Shown piece after piece: positions 1-8,201 of a stretch of DNA of 37,329 nucleotides (its first letter is position 1; each line of letters starts with the position of its first letter). Under the pieces are notes generated by a model. It had not been told where the DNA came from. It worked only from the letters and a program-made list of their open reading frames with translations, and did no database searches. Location: contig JAIXUP010000010.1 in the NCBI GenBank assembly GCA_027483505.1, positions 1-37,329 on the forward strand. The letters run 5' to 3'. This DNA comes from Hyphomicrobiales bacterium (GTDB lineage Bacteria; Pseudomonadota; Alphaproteobacteria; Rhizobiales; Beijerinckiaceae). The translations under genes and the position numbers were made by a program.

Positions 1-1281
1 CACGCCATGCGCGATCGCCGGGTTGATGGTGTATTTCGCCACATAGCGCTTGGCGCGGAAGTTGTCGTTGCCCTTGCCCGCGTCCTGAGGAAGCGCGCCG
101 CGCTGCACCTTCATCTTGTGCGCGGTCTGCCAGGTGCGGGTGATGACCTCGCCGATGCGGCCCATCGCCTGCGAATCCGAGCTCATCATCGAGAGTGCGC
201 CGAGATCGTGCAGGATGTCTTCCGCCGCGATGGTCTCCTTGCGGATACGGCTTTCGGCGAAGGCCAGGTCTTCAGGGATCGACGGATCGAGATGGTGGCA
301 GACCATCAGCATGTCGAGATGCTCGTCGAGCGTGTTGACCGTGAAGGGCCGCGTCGGGTTGGTGGAGGAGGGCAGCACATTGTGCAGCCCGGCCACTTTC
401 ATGATGTCCGGCGCGTGCCCGCCGCCGGCGCCCTCGGTGTGGAAGGCATGGATCGTGCGGCCCTTGAAAGCGGCGATGGTGTCGTCGACATAGCCGCTCT
501 CATTGAGCGTGTCCGAATGCAGCATGACCTGAATGTCGTGGTCGTCGGCGACGCTGAGGCAGTTGTCGATGGCGGCAGGGGTGGTGCCCCAGTCCTCATG
601 CAGCTTCATCGCGCAAGCGCCCGCCTCGATCATCTCGATCAGTGCGGCGGGCGTGGCGGCATTGCCCTTGCCGGAGAAGGCGAGGTTCATCGGGAAGGAA
701 TCTGCCGCGCGCAGCATCTGCGCCATGTGCCAGGGGCCGGGCGTGCAGGTGGTGGCGGAGGTGCCGGCGGAAGGGCCGGTGCCGCCCCCCAACATGGTGG
801 TCAGCCCGCTCATCAGCGCATCCTCGATCTGCTGCGGGCAGATGAAGTGGATATGGCTGTCGAAGCCGCCCGCCGTGACGATCTTGCCTTCGCCGGCGAT
901 CACGTCCGTGCCCGGCCCGATGATGATGGTCTCGTGCGGGTCCATGTTGCCGAACCCGGCCTGGATGTCCGGATTGCCGGCCTTGCCGATGCCGCTGATG
1001 CGCCCGTTCTTGATGCCGATATCGGCCTTGACGATGCCCCAGTGGTCGAGGATCAGCGCATTGGTGATCACGGTGTCGGCCGCGCCCTCCGCATTGGTCA
1101 TCTGCCCCTGGCCCATGCCGTCGCGGATGACCTTGCCGCCGCCGAACTTCACTTCCTCGCCATAGCTGGTGAAGTCTCGTTCGACCTCGATGTAAAGCTC
1201 GGTGTCGGCCAGCCTGACCTTGTCGCCGGTGGTCGGGCCGAACATGGCGGCATAGGCATTGCGTGAGATGGTGGCGGCCAT
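1..1281 (-). CDS. ureC: Urease subunit alpha (partial, C-terminus cut by window edge)
   Basis: Catalytic subunit of the nickel enzyme urease, which hydrolyses urea to ammonia and carbamate in the cytoplasm. Reading leftwards from ATG at 1281, 427 codons are present; the family is about 570 residues, so roughly the last 140 are outside the window. The N-terminus reads [20 protein letters not shown], as expected for UreC. Visible active-site elements are the nickel-binding HIH in '[11 protein letters not shown]', the lysine that is carbamylated to bridge the nickels in '[11 protein letters not shown]', and the flap residues in '[12 protein letters not shown]'. GGGGA six bases before the ATG supports the start. 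It lies 27 nt behind the HupE/UreJ gene and is probably co-transcribed with it. No disruption is visible. Accessory genes ureE, ureF and ureG are not in the window and probably follow to the left. Confidence 0.97.
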   Translation of the reverse strand, partial: MAATISRNAYAAMFGPTTGDKVRLADTELYIEVERDFTSYGEEVKFGGGKVIRDGMGQGQMTNAEGAADTVITNALILDHWGIVKADIGIKNGRISGIGKAGNPDIQAGFGNMDPHETIIIGPGTDVIAGEGKIVTAGGFDSHIHFICPQQIEDALMSGLTTMLGGGTGPSAGTSATTCTPGPWHMAQMLRAADSFPMNLAFSGKGNAATPAALIEMIEAGACAMKLHEDWGTTPAAIDNCLSVADDHDIQVMLHSDTLNESGYVDDTIAAFKGRTIHAFHTEGAGGGHAPDIMKVAGLHNVLPSSTNPTRPFTVNTLDEHLDMLMVCHHLDPSIPEDLAFAESRIRKETIAAEDILHDLGALSMMSSDSQAMGRIGEVITRTWQTAHKMKVQRGALPQDAGKGNDNFRAKRYVAKYTINPAIAHGV

Positions 1282-1308
1282 GGCGGTCCCCGATTCCGGT
1301 AGGTTGGT

Positions 1309-1872
1309 TCAGATTGCGTTGGCGGCGAGCGCGAGGCCCGCAAGCGCAACGCCGGTTCCCGCGATGCGCACAGGCCAGCCCGCGCCGATCCGCGCGAACA
1401 TCGCGGCGAAGCCGATGCCGGCAGCGTGCAGCAGCACGCTGGCCATCAGGAACCCACCCGCAAAGGGCAATGGTGCGCCCTGCAACTCCATGCCATGGGC
1501 CGCTCCATGCGCGATACCGAAGGCAGCGATGGCGGCAGCGCCCAGCCAGACGGGCGCTTCAAGGCGCAGGGCGATGGCGGAGCCCAGCAGCACGACCGAT
1601 GCGAGGATCATCGTCTCGATCTGCGGCACCGCGAAACCGGCTTGTGTCAGCCCAAACCCCGCTGCCATGGCAGCCACGAACGCTGCCGGCCAGGCGAGCG
1701 TTGCGCCGTGGCCGCGCAGCGCCGCCCAAAGGCCGACGGCGAGCATGGCGAGCACATGGTCAAGCCCGGTCATCGGGTGGGCGAACCCGCCCGCAAACCC
1801 GCCGCCATGACCCGGATGGGCAAGCGCGGGCGTGGCGATGAGAAGGAAGGCGAGGGGCAGGATGCGGATCAT
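1309..1872 (-). CDS. HupE/UreJ family membrane protein
   Basis: 187-residue integral membrane protein of the HupE/UreJ family, which in urease and hydrogenase operons is thought to be a nickel permease or an accessory to metal supply. A signal-like N-terminus (MIRILPLAFLLIATPALA) is followed by the family hallmark HPGHGGG and then by about six hydrophobic segments. The second hallmark is HPMTGLDHVLAMLAVGLWAA, with conserved His and Asp; further histidines sit in 'FGIAHGAAHGMELQG' and 'LLHAAGIG'. The ATG at 1872 is preceded by AAAGAGG at proper spacing; an upstream in-frame extension is unsupported. It lies between the DUF4440-like gene (70-nt gap) and ureC (27-nt gap), so a role in nickel delivery to urease is the natural inference. 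Direct evidence of substrate is lacking. Confidence 0.9.
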   Translation of the reverse strand: MIRILPLAFLLIATPALAHPGHGGGFAGGFAHPMTGLDHVLAMLAVGLWAALRGHGATLAWPAAFVAAMAAGFGLTQAGFAVPQIETMILASVVLLGSAIALRLEAPVWLGAAAIAAFGIAHGAAHGMELQGAPLPFAGGFLMASVLLHAAGIGFAAMFARIGAGWPVRIAGTGVALAGLALAANAI

Positions 1873-1942
1873 AATGTGGCCTCTTTGGAACAGGAAAGGA
1901 TCAATAGGCGAGGGAGGGGTCGGACGCAGGCGCCGGTCAGCA

Positions 1943-2440
1943 TCACGACGTGATCTCCCGCCCGCGCGTGGCCTGGCTGGCGACCAGCTGCCAGGCGTCG
2001 TCGCCGCGGCGTGACAGCATCTGCGTCCAGTGCACCGCGTAGGTCTTGCCGTCGGCGGCCCTGATCGGCGTGATGCCGCGCACCACCGCAGCCCAGCCAC
2101 CGGCGTGGATGCTGATGCTGCGCTCGCTGAAAGGCAGCAGCTCAACCGTCGCTTCGCCGGTCAGCAGCGAGACGATGCGGGCGTCGCGCCCGTCGACCTT
2201 CGCCGATGTATGGGTGTGCGTGAAGGTGTCGGCATACAGATCGCGCAGCTTGACCGCGTCCCTGGCCGTGACAGCTGCTTCAAGCGCCTTGTAGAAGGCA
2301 ATGACCTCGTCAGTGACACCCGCCTGGCTCTGCGGAGACAGGATCGCTGGCGGGTGAGCGAGGGCAGGGGTGGCTGCAAGAAGCACACTCAGCGCGGCCC
2401 GCCGCGTCATCCCACCCACCCTGCACACGCCCTTGCCCAT
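1943..2440 (-). CDS. Secreted SnoaL/DUF4440-like protein in the urease operon
   Basis: 165-residue protein with an N-terminal signal peptide (twin arginine in MTRRAALSVLLAATPALA, cleavage likely before HPP) and a body that looks like a SnoaL/DUF4440 (NTF2-like) fold. The pattern is an N-terminal helix 'VIAFYKALEAAVTARDAVKLRDLYADTF', then a sheet ending in 'YAVHWTQMLSRRGDDAWQLVASQ'. The ATG at 2440 shares its A with the TGA of the fused ureAB gene (TGATG), and GGGGAAG lies five bases upstream, so translational coupling is likely. A later ATG at 2410 gives a tighter signal peptide and is an alternative. No catalytic function is known to me. Position between ureAB and ureC suggests a periplasmic role tied to urease, but that is inference only. 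Confidence 0.75.
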   Translation of the reverse strand: MGKGVCRVGGMTRRAALSVLLAATPALAHPPAILSPQSQAGVTDEVIAFYKALEAAVTARDAVKLRDLYADTFTHTHTSAKVDGRDARIVSLLTGEATVELLPFSERSISIHAGGWAAVVRGITPIRAADGKTYAVHWTQMLSRRGDDAWQLVASQATRGREITS

Positions 2441-3060
2441 CACAGCTTCCCCATCACCTTCTGCTGGAAGCCGAACACCTCGCGCTTGCCGGCCATCTCC
2501 ACCAGGGTGACATCACGCGTCTGGCCCGGCTCGAAACGCACGGCGGTGCCGGCGGCGATGTCGAGGCGGCAGCCGCGCGCCTTGGCGCGGTCGAAGCTGA
2601 GCGCGTCGTTGGTTTCGAAGAAGTGGTAATGGCTGCCCACCTGGATCGGCCTGTCTCCGGTGTTGGAGACGGTCAGCGTCACGGTCTTGCGGCCCACATT
2701 CAGCACGATCTCGCCCGGCAACGTGGTGACCTTCCCGGGCTCCAGCGCATGTGTTGCAGAGCGGATCGGCTCATGCACGGTGACAAGCTTGGTGCCGTCC
2801 GGAAAGGTCGCCTCGACCTGCACGTCGTGGATCATCTCGGCAATGCCATCCATCACCTGATCGGCCTTGACCACATGCGCTCCGGCTTCCATCAGATCAG
2901 CGACGGAGCGGCCATCGCGCGCGCCTTCGATGACGAAGTCGGTGATCAGCGCCACGGCTTCCGGATAGTTGAGCTTGACGCCGCGCTCCAGCCTGCGTCG
3001 CGCCACCATGGCGGCCATCGAGACCAGCAGCTTGTCCTTCTCGCGGGGGCTGAGCATCAT
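2440..3060 (-). CDS. ureAB: Fused urease subunit gamma/beta
   Basis: 206-residue fusion of the two small urease subunits. Residues 1-100 are UreA (gamma): they open [20 protein letters not shown] and contain '[16 protein letters not shown]' and '[21 protein letters not shown]'. Residues about 101-206 are UreB (beta), with '[11 protein letters not shown]', '[17 protein letters not shown]', '[16 protein letters not shown]' and '[15 protein letters not shown]'. Most bacteria keep these as separate genes of about 100 residues each; fusions are known, for example Helicobacter UreA. AAGGA eight bases before the ATG supports the start at 3060. It follows ureD by 78 nt and overlaps the next gene by one base. 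Together with UreC it should build the (UreABC)n core. Confidence 0.96.
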   Translation of the reverse strand: MMLSPREKDKLLVSMAAMVARRRLERGVKLNYPEAVALITDFVIEGARDGRSVADLMEAGAHVVKADQVMDGIAEMIHDVQVEATFPDGTKLVTVHEPIRSATHALEPGKVTTLPGEIVLNVGRKTVTLTVSNTGDRPIQVGSHYHFFETNDALSFDRAKARGCRLDIAAGTAVRFEPGQTRDVTLVEMAGKREVFGFQQKVMGKL

Positions 3061-3089
3061 TGTCGTATTCCTTTAGATCATCAAAATCT

Positions 3090-3142
3090 GGCGCATTGCG
3101 TCCTCACAAAGCCGGTCCCCACTTTTGTGAGCAATGCTCTAG
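3090..3142 (-). repeat. Rhizobiales-type intergenic palindromic repeat (diverged copy)
   Basis: Read on the minus strand, it runs from AGAGCATTG through AAAAGTGGGGACCGGC to CGCAATGC. The arms are CTCACAAA (3103-3110) with TTTGTGAG (3124-3131), flanked by GCATTG (3093-3098) and CAATGC (3132-3137). The core resembles the widespread Rhizobiales element containing AAAAGTGG-AACCGGTTTT. Its edge (TAGAGC) supplies the ureD stop codon at 3139-3141. The family match is from memory; the hairpin itself is seen directly. Confidence 0.65.
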
Positions 3143-4008
3143 GTCTGCCAACTGCGCGGCAGGGGCGCACCCGTCAGGTGGATCATGAAGCGGGCGAGAT
3201 CAGCCCGCAAGGCAGCAGCATCAGGCGACAGGAAGCGGGCGATCAGCATGCCATCAAGGCCGGTGACGCCACATTCCGAGACGGCGTCGGCGAGCGCCTC
3301 GCGTGCGCCCTCGACGCGTCCCGGCGCGTCCGGTGAAACCATCAGGACAGTGGCCGTGGCCCGCGCGCCCGCCGCGACGGCCTTGCGTTGCAGCGCAAGG
3401 TTGACCAGCCCGTCGAGCTTCACATCCTCGGCAAAAATGAGCCTGCCCCCGCGCCGGATGCGCCAGCGATCGCGCAGGCTGGCGCGTTCGAGGATTTCGC
3501 CCATCGCGAAGCGCCCGAAATACACGCTCTCGCAGGCGATGAGCGTTGCATCAGCGGCGATATCAGCCTCCAGCGTGCGGCGAAGGTTGGCGCGCGCGAA
3601 CAGGATCGCCTCCTGCGGCAGCCAGTTGAGGCTGGCTCTGCCGCCGACTGTCAGATAGGTCGAAACGAGGGTCTCCGGCCCCTGGCTGCGATAGATTTTC
3701 TCTGCCGCCTGTGTGGTGACGATCGCGCGTGCCCCCTCGTCGACGGCAATGCGCGCGTCAAAACGATCGCCGCCGGTGAGGCCGCCGCCGGTGTTGATCA
3801 GCACGGCCTCACAGGTCTCGTTGAAGGTGCTCGGAAAGCGCGCCCGGTAGCCGCCGCCCTCGGCAACCTCGGTGCGCACCGTGCGGTCGCCGGCCAGCGC
3901 GAACCGGACCCGGACGCCGCCATCGGCGCGCACATGCGCCGGTATCAGCGCCATGGCTGATGCTTCTACCGGAGCGCTGGCCGCAAGATGGAATGGCCGG
4001 TCAAGCAT
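3139..4008 (-). CDS. ureD: Urease accessory protein UreD
   Basis: 289-residue UreD/UreH, the scaffold that binds apo-urease with UreF and UreG during nickel insertion. The length is normal for the family. Family-typical stretches include 'EAVLINTGGGLTGGDRFD', 'AIVTTQAAEKIYRSQG', 'LNWLPQEAILFARANLRR' and 'ACESVYFGRFAMGE'. It is the first gene of the urease operon as seen here. The ATG at 4008 has no close Shine-Dalgarno sequence (a G-rich stretch lies about 15 nt away), and ATG at 3954 (MALIPAHVRADGG) is possible, so the N-terminus is less certain than the rest. The stop codon lies inside the adjoining palindromic repeat, so the last residues may vary between relatives. Confidence 0.95.
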   Translation of the reverse strand: MLDRPFHLAASAPVEASAMALIPAHVRADGGVRVRFALAGDRTVRTEVAEGGGYRARFPSTFNETCEAVLINTGGGLTGGDRFDARIAVDEGARAIVTTQAAEKIYRSQGPETLVSTYLTVGGRASLNWLPQEAILFARANLRRTLEADIAADATLIACESVYFGRFAMGEILERASLRDRWRIRRGGRLIFAEDVKLDGLVNLALQRKAVAAGARATATVLMVSPDAPGRVEGAREALADAVSECGVTGLDGMLIARFLSPDAAALRADLARFMIHLTGAPLPRSWQT

Positions 4009-4128
4009 GCGAATGATCTGAAGTCCCCCTTCAAATCATCGCGCCTCGGGATTTCAGGTGCAAGGGGAGGAGAAACCGGCGGCTGCACGAATTTTGGGCA
4101 AGCGGCCGGATGATGCTGTCATGGCGAA

Positions 4129-4147
4129 GCCCCGGAACGTCCGGGGC
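4129..4147 (-). terminator. Hairpin downstream of the Omp25/31-like gene
   Basis: Perfect 7-bp GC stem GCCCCGG (4129-4135) / CCGGGGC (4141-4147) with a 5-nt loop, 25 bases after the stop of the barrel gene on the minus strand. The T-tract is poor (TTCG), so termination may be inefficient or factor-dependent. The remainder of the 4009-4172 gap shows no gene. Confidence 0.45.
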
Positions 4148-4172
4148 CTCGTTGCGCTGCTGCCGCTGCCGG

Positions 4173-4889
4173 TCAGAACTTGTAGGAAACGCCGACCCGC
4201 ACCACGTGATCGGAAGGGTCATGCCGGTATGTGAAGCCCGGGAAGGCCACCAGCGACGCATTGCGGAAGCGTCCATAGTCCGAATAGCGGTACTCCACCC
4301 TGGCGGTCAGGTTGTTCGTGAACGCGTATTCGACGCCCGCGCCGATCGTGTATCCCGTCCGTGTCTGGGTGAAGCCCTCGCTGATGGCGCCGTTGAAGTA
4401 GCTGTGCCGGATCTGGGCGAAAGCTACACCGCCCGTGACATAGACGAGCATCCTGTCAACCGGCGTCACGCCGAGGCGGGCGCGAACCGAACCCTGCCAA
4501 TCCGAGCGGAAGCGTGTTCCGGTGGGCGCGACGTTCGTGTAGCCGCCGCGATAGCCGGATGCCTCGATGTCGGCTTCAACGCCGACGACCATCGCGCCGA
4601 ATTGCTGGTTGTAGCCGGCGTGAAGGCCGCCAATGACGCCCTTCGGGCTGAATCCGCGGTCGAAGCCCGAGGCAAGGCCGGTGGCCGTGACGAACTCCGT
4701 GGTTCTGTCAGAACCCCACTTGTAGCCGACCTGGGCGCCGACATAGAAGCCGGTCCAGTTGTACGCCGTGAAGGCGGGCGGGATCGGCGCCATGGCCCGC
4801 GATGGCAGGTCAGCCGCCTGTGCTCCGTTCATGGCCAGCGCAAGGGCCATGGTAGCGCTTGCGGCCAGGGTCATTTTCAGTCGAGACAT
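4173..4889 (-). CDS. Outer membrane beta-barrel protein, Omp25/Omp31 family
   Basis: 238-residue predicted outer membrane protein. A signal peptide (MSRLKMTLAASATMALALAM, cleavage near GAQA-ADLPS) is followed by the barrel opening typical of Rhizobiales Omp25/Omp31/RopB proteins, 'YNWTGFYVGAQVGYKWGSD'. Alternating strands follow: 'GGLHAGYNQQFGAMVVGVEADIE', 'GSVRARLGVTPVDRMLVYVTGGVAFAQI', 'YTIGAGVEYAFTNNLTARVEYRYSDYG'. The last residue is Phe (VGVSYKF), the BAM recognition signature. GGAGG nine bases before ATG 4889 fixes the start; the GTG one codon earlier is less likely. It is a single gene with its own downstream hairpin, so it probably does not belong to the urease operon even though it lies upstream on the same strand. 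Confidence 0.92.
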   Translation of the reverse strand: MSRLKMTLAASATMALALAMNGAQAADLPSRAMAPIPPAFTAYNWTGFYVGAQVGYKWGSDRTTEFVTATGLASGFDRGFSPKGVIGGLHAGYNQQFGAMVVGVEADIEASGYRGGYTNVAPTGTRFRSDWQGSVRARLGVTPVDRMLVYVTGGVAFAQIRHSYFNGAISEGFTQTRTGYTIGAGVEYAFTNNLTARVEYRYSDYGRFRNASLVAFPGFTYRHDPSDHVVRVGVSYKF

Positions 4890-5010
4890 CACAATTGCCC
4901 TCCAGGATGTGGTGCGCGGCTGGAAAATGCGCCGCCGGCAATATGTCGCCGCGAGCCCTGGGAAGGTTCATGGCCACTTCTCATTCCATCAAGGGATTGG
5001 AATTTTGGCG

Positions 5011-6063
5011 CTATGTTGCCCGGGGGCTCCGCATCCGCGTCTCGGCCGCCAGGCAAAGGATCGTGAACAGCATCTGTGCGCCGCAATGGGCGGTGTTGCT
5101 GGTGCCGTCATACTGCGGCGCGACCTCGACCACGTCGCCGCCGATGATGGTGGCGCCGCGCATGCCGCGCAGGATCGCGAGCGCCTCGCGTGGCGTCAGC
5201 CCGCCGACCTCGGGTGTGCCGGTGCCGGGTGCATAGGCCGGGTCAAGCGAGTCGACATCGAAGGTGATGTAGGTCGGACCGTCGCCGATCACGGCGCGGG
5301 CCTTGGCGATCACGGCATCGAGGCCCATGGCGTCGACCTCGTTGGCGTGGATCATGGTCATGCCGCTCTCGGTCGAGAACTCCCAGAGATATTCGGCGCC
5401 GCCGCGGATGCCGATCTGGATCGTCCGCTCCGGGTCCAGCACGCCCTCCAGCACCGCCTGCCGGAAGGGCCCGCCATGGTGGAACTTCGTGCCCTCATAA
5501 GGCCCCGAGGTGTCGGCATGGGCATCGATGTGCAGCAGGCCGATCGGCCGGTCCTTGCCCAAAGCTTTCAGGATCGGCAGCGAGATCGAATGGTCGCCGC
5601 CGACGGCAAGCGGGATCACCCCGGCTGCATGAATCTTCGCAAAATGCGCCTCGATGTCCTCATGGCATTGTTCGAGGCTGTATCGCGAGCGGAACGGCAC
5701 GTCGCCGATGTCGGCAACGGCAAGATCGACGAAGGGCGCGGTGCCCATCACATGGTCCATCGGCCCGATCCGCTCGACCGCCCGCACCGCCCGCGGCCCG
5801 AGCCGTGCGCCCGCGCGGTTGGTCACGCCGAGATCCATCGGGACGCCGCAAATGGCGATGTCGAGCTTGCCGAAATCGGGCAGCGAAGCCGCATCGGGCC
5901 GGTAAGGCGCGCCGCAGAACGTCGCCACATCGGCGAAGGGCCATTTGCGCTGCGCGCCCTTGAACTGGCCTGCCGCGATGCGGGCAAAGGCCGGATCGAA
6001 AATGTCGGCGCCCCCGGCCGAGCCATAGCGCTCCCTCAGGCGGGCAAGTTTGTCGTTGGTCAT
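5011..6063 (-). CDS. speB: Agmatinase-family ureohydrolase
   Basis: 350-residue member of the arginase/agmatinase (ureohydrolase) superfamily, which removes urea from guanidino compounds using a dinuclear manganese centre. All metal motifs are present: 'GGDHSIS', 'HIDAHADTS' and 'FDVDSLDPAYAPGTGTPEVGG'. The N-terminal 50 residues and 'AICGVPMDLGVTNRAGARLGPRAVR' match agmatinase-type enzymes. Substrate cannot be fixed: agmatine, guanidinobutyrate and guanidinopropionate hydrolases look alike at this level. GGGGAA before ATG 6063 supports the start. It lies behind the barrel gene (121-nt gap) and a few kb from urease, so the urea it releases could be consumed by the urease encoded nearby. That link is inferred from proximity. 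Confidence 0.9.
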   Translation of the reverse strand: MTNDKLARLRERYGSAGGADIFDPAFARIAAGQFKGAQRKWPFADVATFCGAPYRPDAASLPDFGKLDIAICGVPMDLGVTNRAGARLGPRAVRAVERIGPMDHVMGTAPFVDLAVADIGDVPFRSRYSLEQCHEDIEAHFAKIHAAGVIPLAVGGDHSISLPILKALGKDRPIGLLHIDAHADTSGPYEGTKFHHGGPFRQAVLEGVLDPERTIQIGIRGGAEYLWEFSTESGMTMIHANEVDAMGLDAVIAKARAVIGDGPTYITFDVDSLDPAYAPGTGTPEVGGLTPREALAILRGMRGATIIGGDVVEVAPQYDGTSNTAHCGAQMLFTILCLAAETRMRSPRAT

Positions 6064-6219
6064 GCCGATGTTCCCCGGTCCCTGTCCATGGCTCCAGCAT
6101 GATGCAGCGCGTGGTGACGTGGCAAGGCCCCGGCCATGATTCCGGTCGCGGCAAGCATCGCCACCGGCTGCCGGTGGCTAAAAGATTAAATGACTTAAGT
6201 ATTTGTTTTTATTAAGAAC

Positions 6220-6232
6220 TGACGTTACGTCA
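6220..6232. promoter_or_regulatory. Perfect palindrome TGACGT-T-ACGTCA upstream of takP, candidate operator
   Basis: A 13-bp perfect palindrome lies in an AT-rich stretch (about 6181-6260) 130 bases before the takP start. A second inverted pair CTTAA (6194-6198) / TTAAG (6212-6216) is next to it. The shape fits a dimeric repressor, such as a GntR/FCD-type regulator, but no such gene is in the window. The rest of the 6064-6362 gap shows no gene. Confidence 0.5.
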
Positions 6233-6269
6233 TAAGTGAACATACCTACAGAATCTTCGTGTGTTTTAG

Positions 6270-7457
<1,188 letters not shown>

Positions 7458-7513
7458 GAAACCGATCGGCGCTTGCGCCGATCAGAAGCGCCGGTGGCGC
7501 TTCTGAAGGTTTC
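7458..7513 (+). other. Three-way-junction RNA structure directly after takP
   Basis: The outer stem GAAACC (7458-7463) / GGTTTC (7508-7513) encloses two adjacent hairpins: GATCGGCGC (7464-7472) with GCGCCGATC (7475-7483), and CAGAAGCGCC (7483-7492) with GGCGCTTCTG (7496-7505). It begins at the base after the takP stop. Three further stems follow at 7521-7540, 7541-7562 and 7559-7576 (the last two are alternatives). It could stabilise the takP mRNA end or form the body of a 3'-derived small RNA. Confidence 0.6.
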
Positions 7514-7596
7514 GAACGCACCGCCAGCGTAAAGTGGCGGGGCCGGCAATGAGCGCTCGGCCGCGCTTTGGCGGCCAATGGAAGGTTACGAAGTCA

Positions 7597-7624
7597 AACC
7601 CCGGCATCATTGCCGGGGTTTTTT
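7597..7624 (+). terminator. Rho-independent terminator of the takP transcript
   Basis: Stem AACCCCGGCA (7597-7606) and TGCCGGGGTT (7611-7620), loop TCAT, followed directly by four more T. This is a textbook intrinsic terminator about 140 nt after takP and 50 nt before the porin-like gene. Confidence 0.92.
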
Positions 7625-7674
7625 CATGCACGCCGTCGGCGGGCCGTGCTATGGACAACGGGAGGATGTCGCCG

Positions 7675-8082
7675 ATGCTGCTTCGCTTTCGCTCCACCTG
7701 CCTTGTTGCCGCTCTCGCCAGCGCGGCCTCGGCCGTGCCAGCCGCCGCGCAGCAACTCGCCGAGCCGATTCCGCAACGCCGTGACGCCATCGCTCGGCCC
7801 ATGAAGCCGCAGCCACAGCGGAACGCCATGGTCCCCTGTCCCGAATATGGTCCCGGCTTCGCCCGCCAGCCTGGCGGCAGCACCTGCGTGCGCGTCAGTG
7901 GCCAGGTGCGCGGCGAGGTCGGTCTGCGGGATCGCCGTTCGCGCCTCAATGACAGCAGCGGCTTCAACTCGCAGGCGCGCCTGATGCTCGACAGCCGCAC
8001 GCCGACCGAATTCGGCACGGTGCGCGCTGTCATGAGCATCCGTGGCCAGGCCGGCTCCGGGTTTCTGAACAACCTGCGCTGA
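7675..8082 (+). CDS. Porin-like mini-protein (N-terminal porin segment only)
   Basis: 135-residue protein with a signal peptide (MLLRFRSTCLVAALASAASA, then VPAAAQQ). The body matches the start of Rhizobiales porins of the Porin_2 family: 'PCPEYGPGFARQPGGSTCVRVSGQVRGE' mirrors the usual 'C-YG-GF--PG-DTC---GG-VR-E', and 'GFNSQARLMLDSRTPTEFGTVRA' mirrors the next strands. Full porins are 350-500 residues, so only two or three strands and the N-terminal disulfide region remain. GGGAGG nine bases before ATG 7675 supports the start. After the stop there is no continuation of porin sequence in any frame before the terminator at 8149, so this is a short gene or an ancient remnant rather than a fresh frameshift. 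Whether it folds or inserts in the outer membrane is unknown. Confidence 0.75.
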   Translation: MLLRFRSTCLVAALASAASAVPAAAQQLAEPIPQRRDAIARPMKPQPQRNAMVPCPEYGPGFARQPGGSTCVRVSGQVRGEVGLRDRRSRLNDSSGFNSQARLMLDSRTPTEFGTVRAVMSIRGQAGSGFLNNLR

Positions 8083-8148
8083 ACGCGGACCCTGCGCCGG
8101 CCGGCCTCCGGCATTGCCGCAGAACGAGGCCGTCAACGACGCCAGCGA

Positions 8149-8174
8149 AAAGCCCGGTCTCGCGACCGGGCTTT
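8149..8174. terminator. Bidirectional terminator between the porin-like gene and dctM
   Basis: 11-bp stem AAAGCCCGGTC (8149-8159) / GACCGGGCTTT (8164-8174), loop TCGC, with A and T tails on opposite sides. It sits between two convergent genes and can serve both. Confidence 0.88.
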
Positions 8175-8201
8175 GTCTTGGGTCGGGGCTGAAGCCGCCG
8201 C

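Noticed and set aside
7..1266. Long open frame of 419 codons on the plus strand opposite ureC
   Set aside because: It is the antisense shadow of a strongly conserved ureC; high GC content produces long opposite frames.
4110..6102. Plus-strand frames of 318 and 447 codons across the Omp25/31 and agmatinase genes
   Set aside because: They cover two well recognised minus-strand genes and their intergenic region; no conserved motif.
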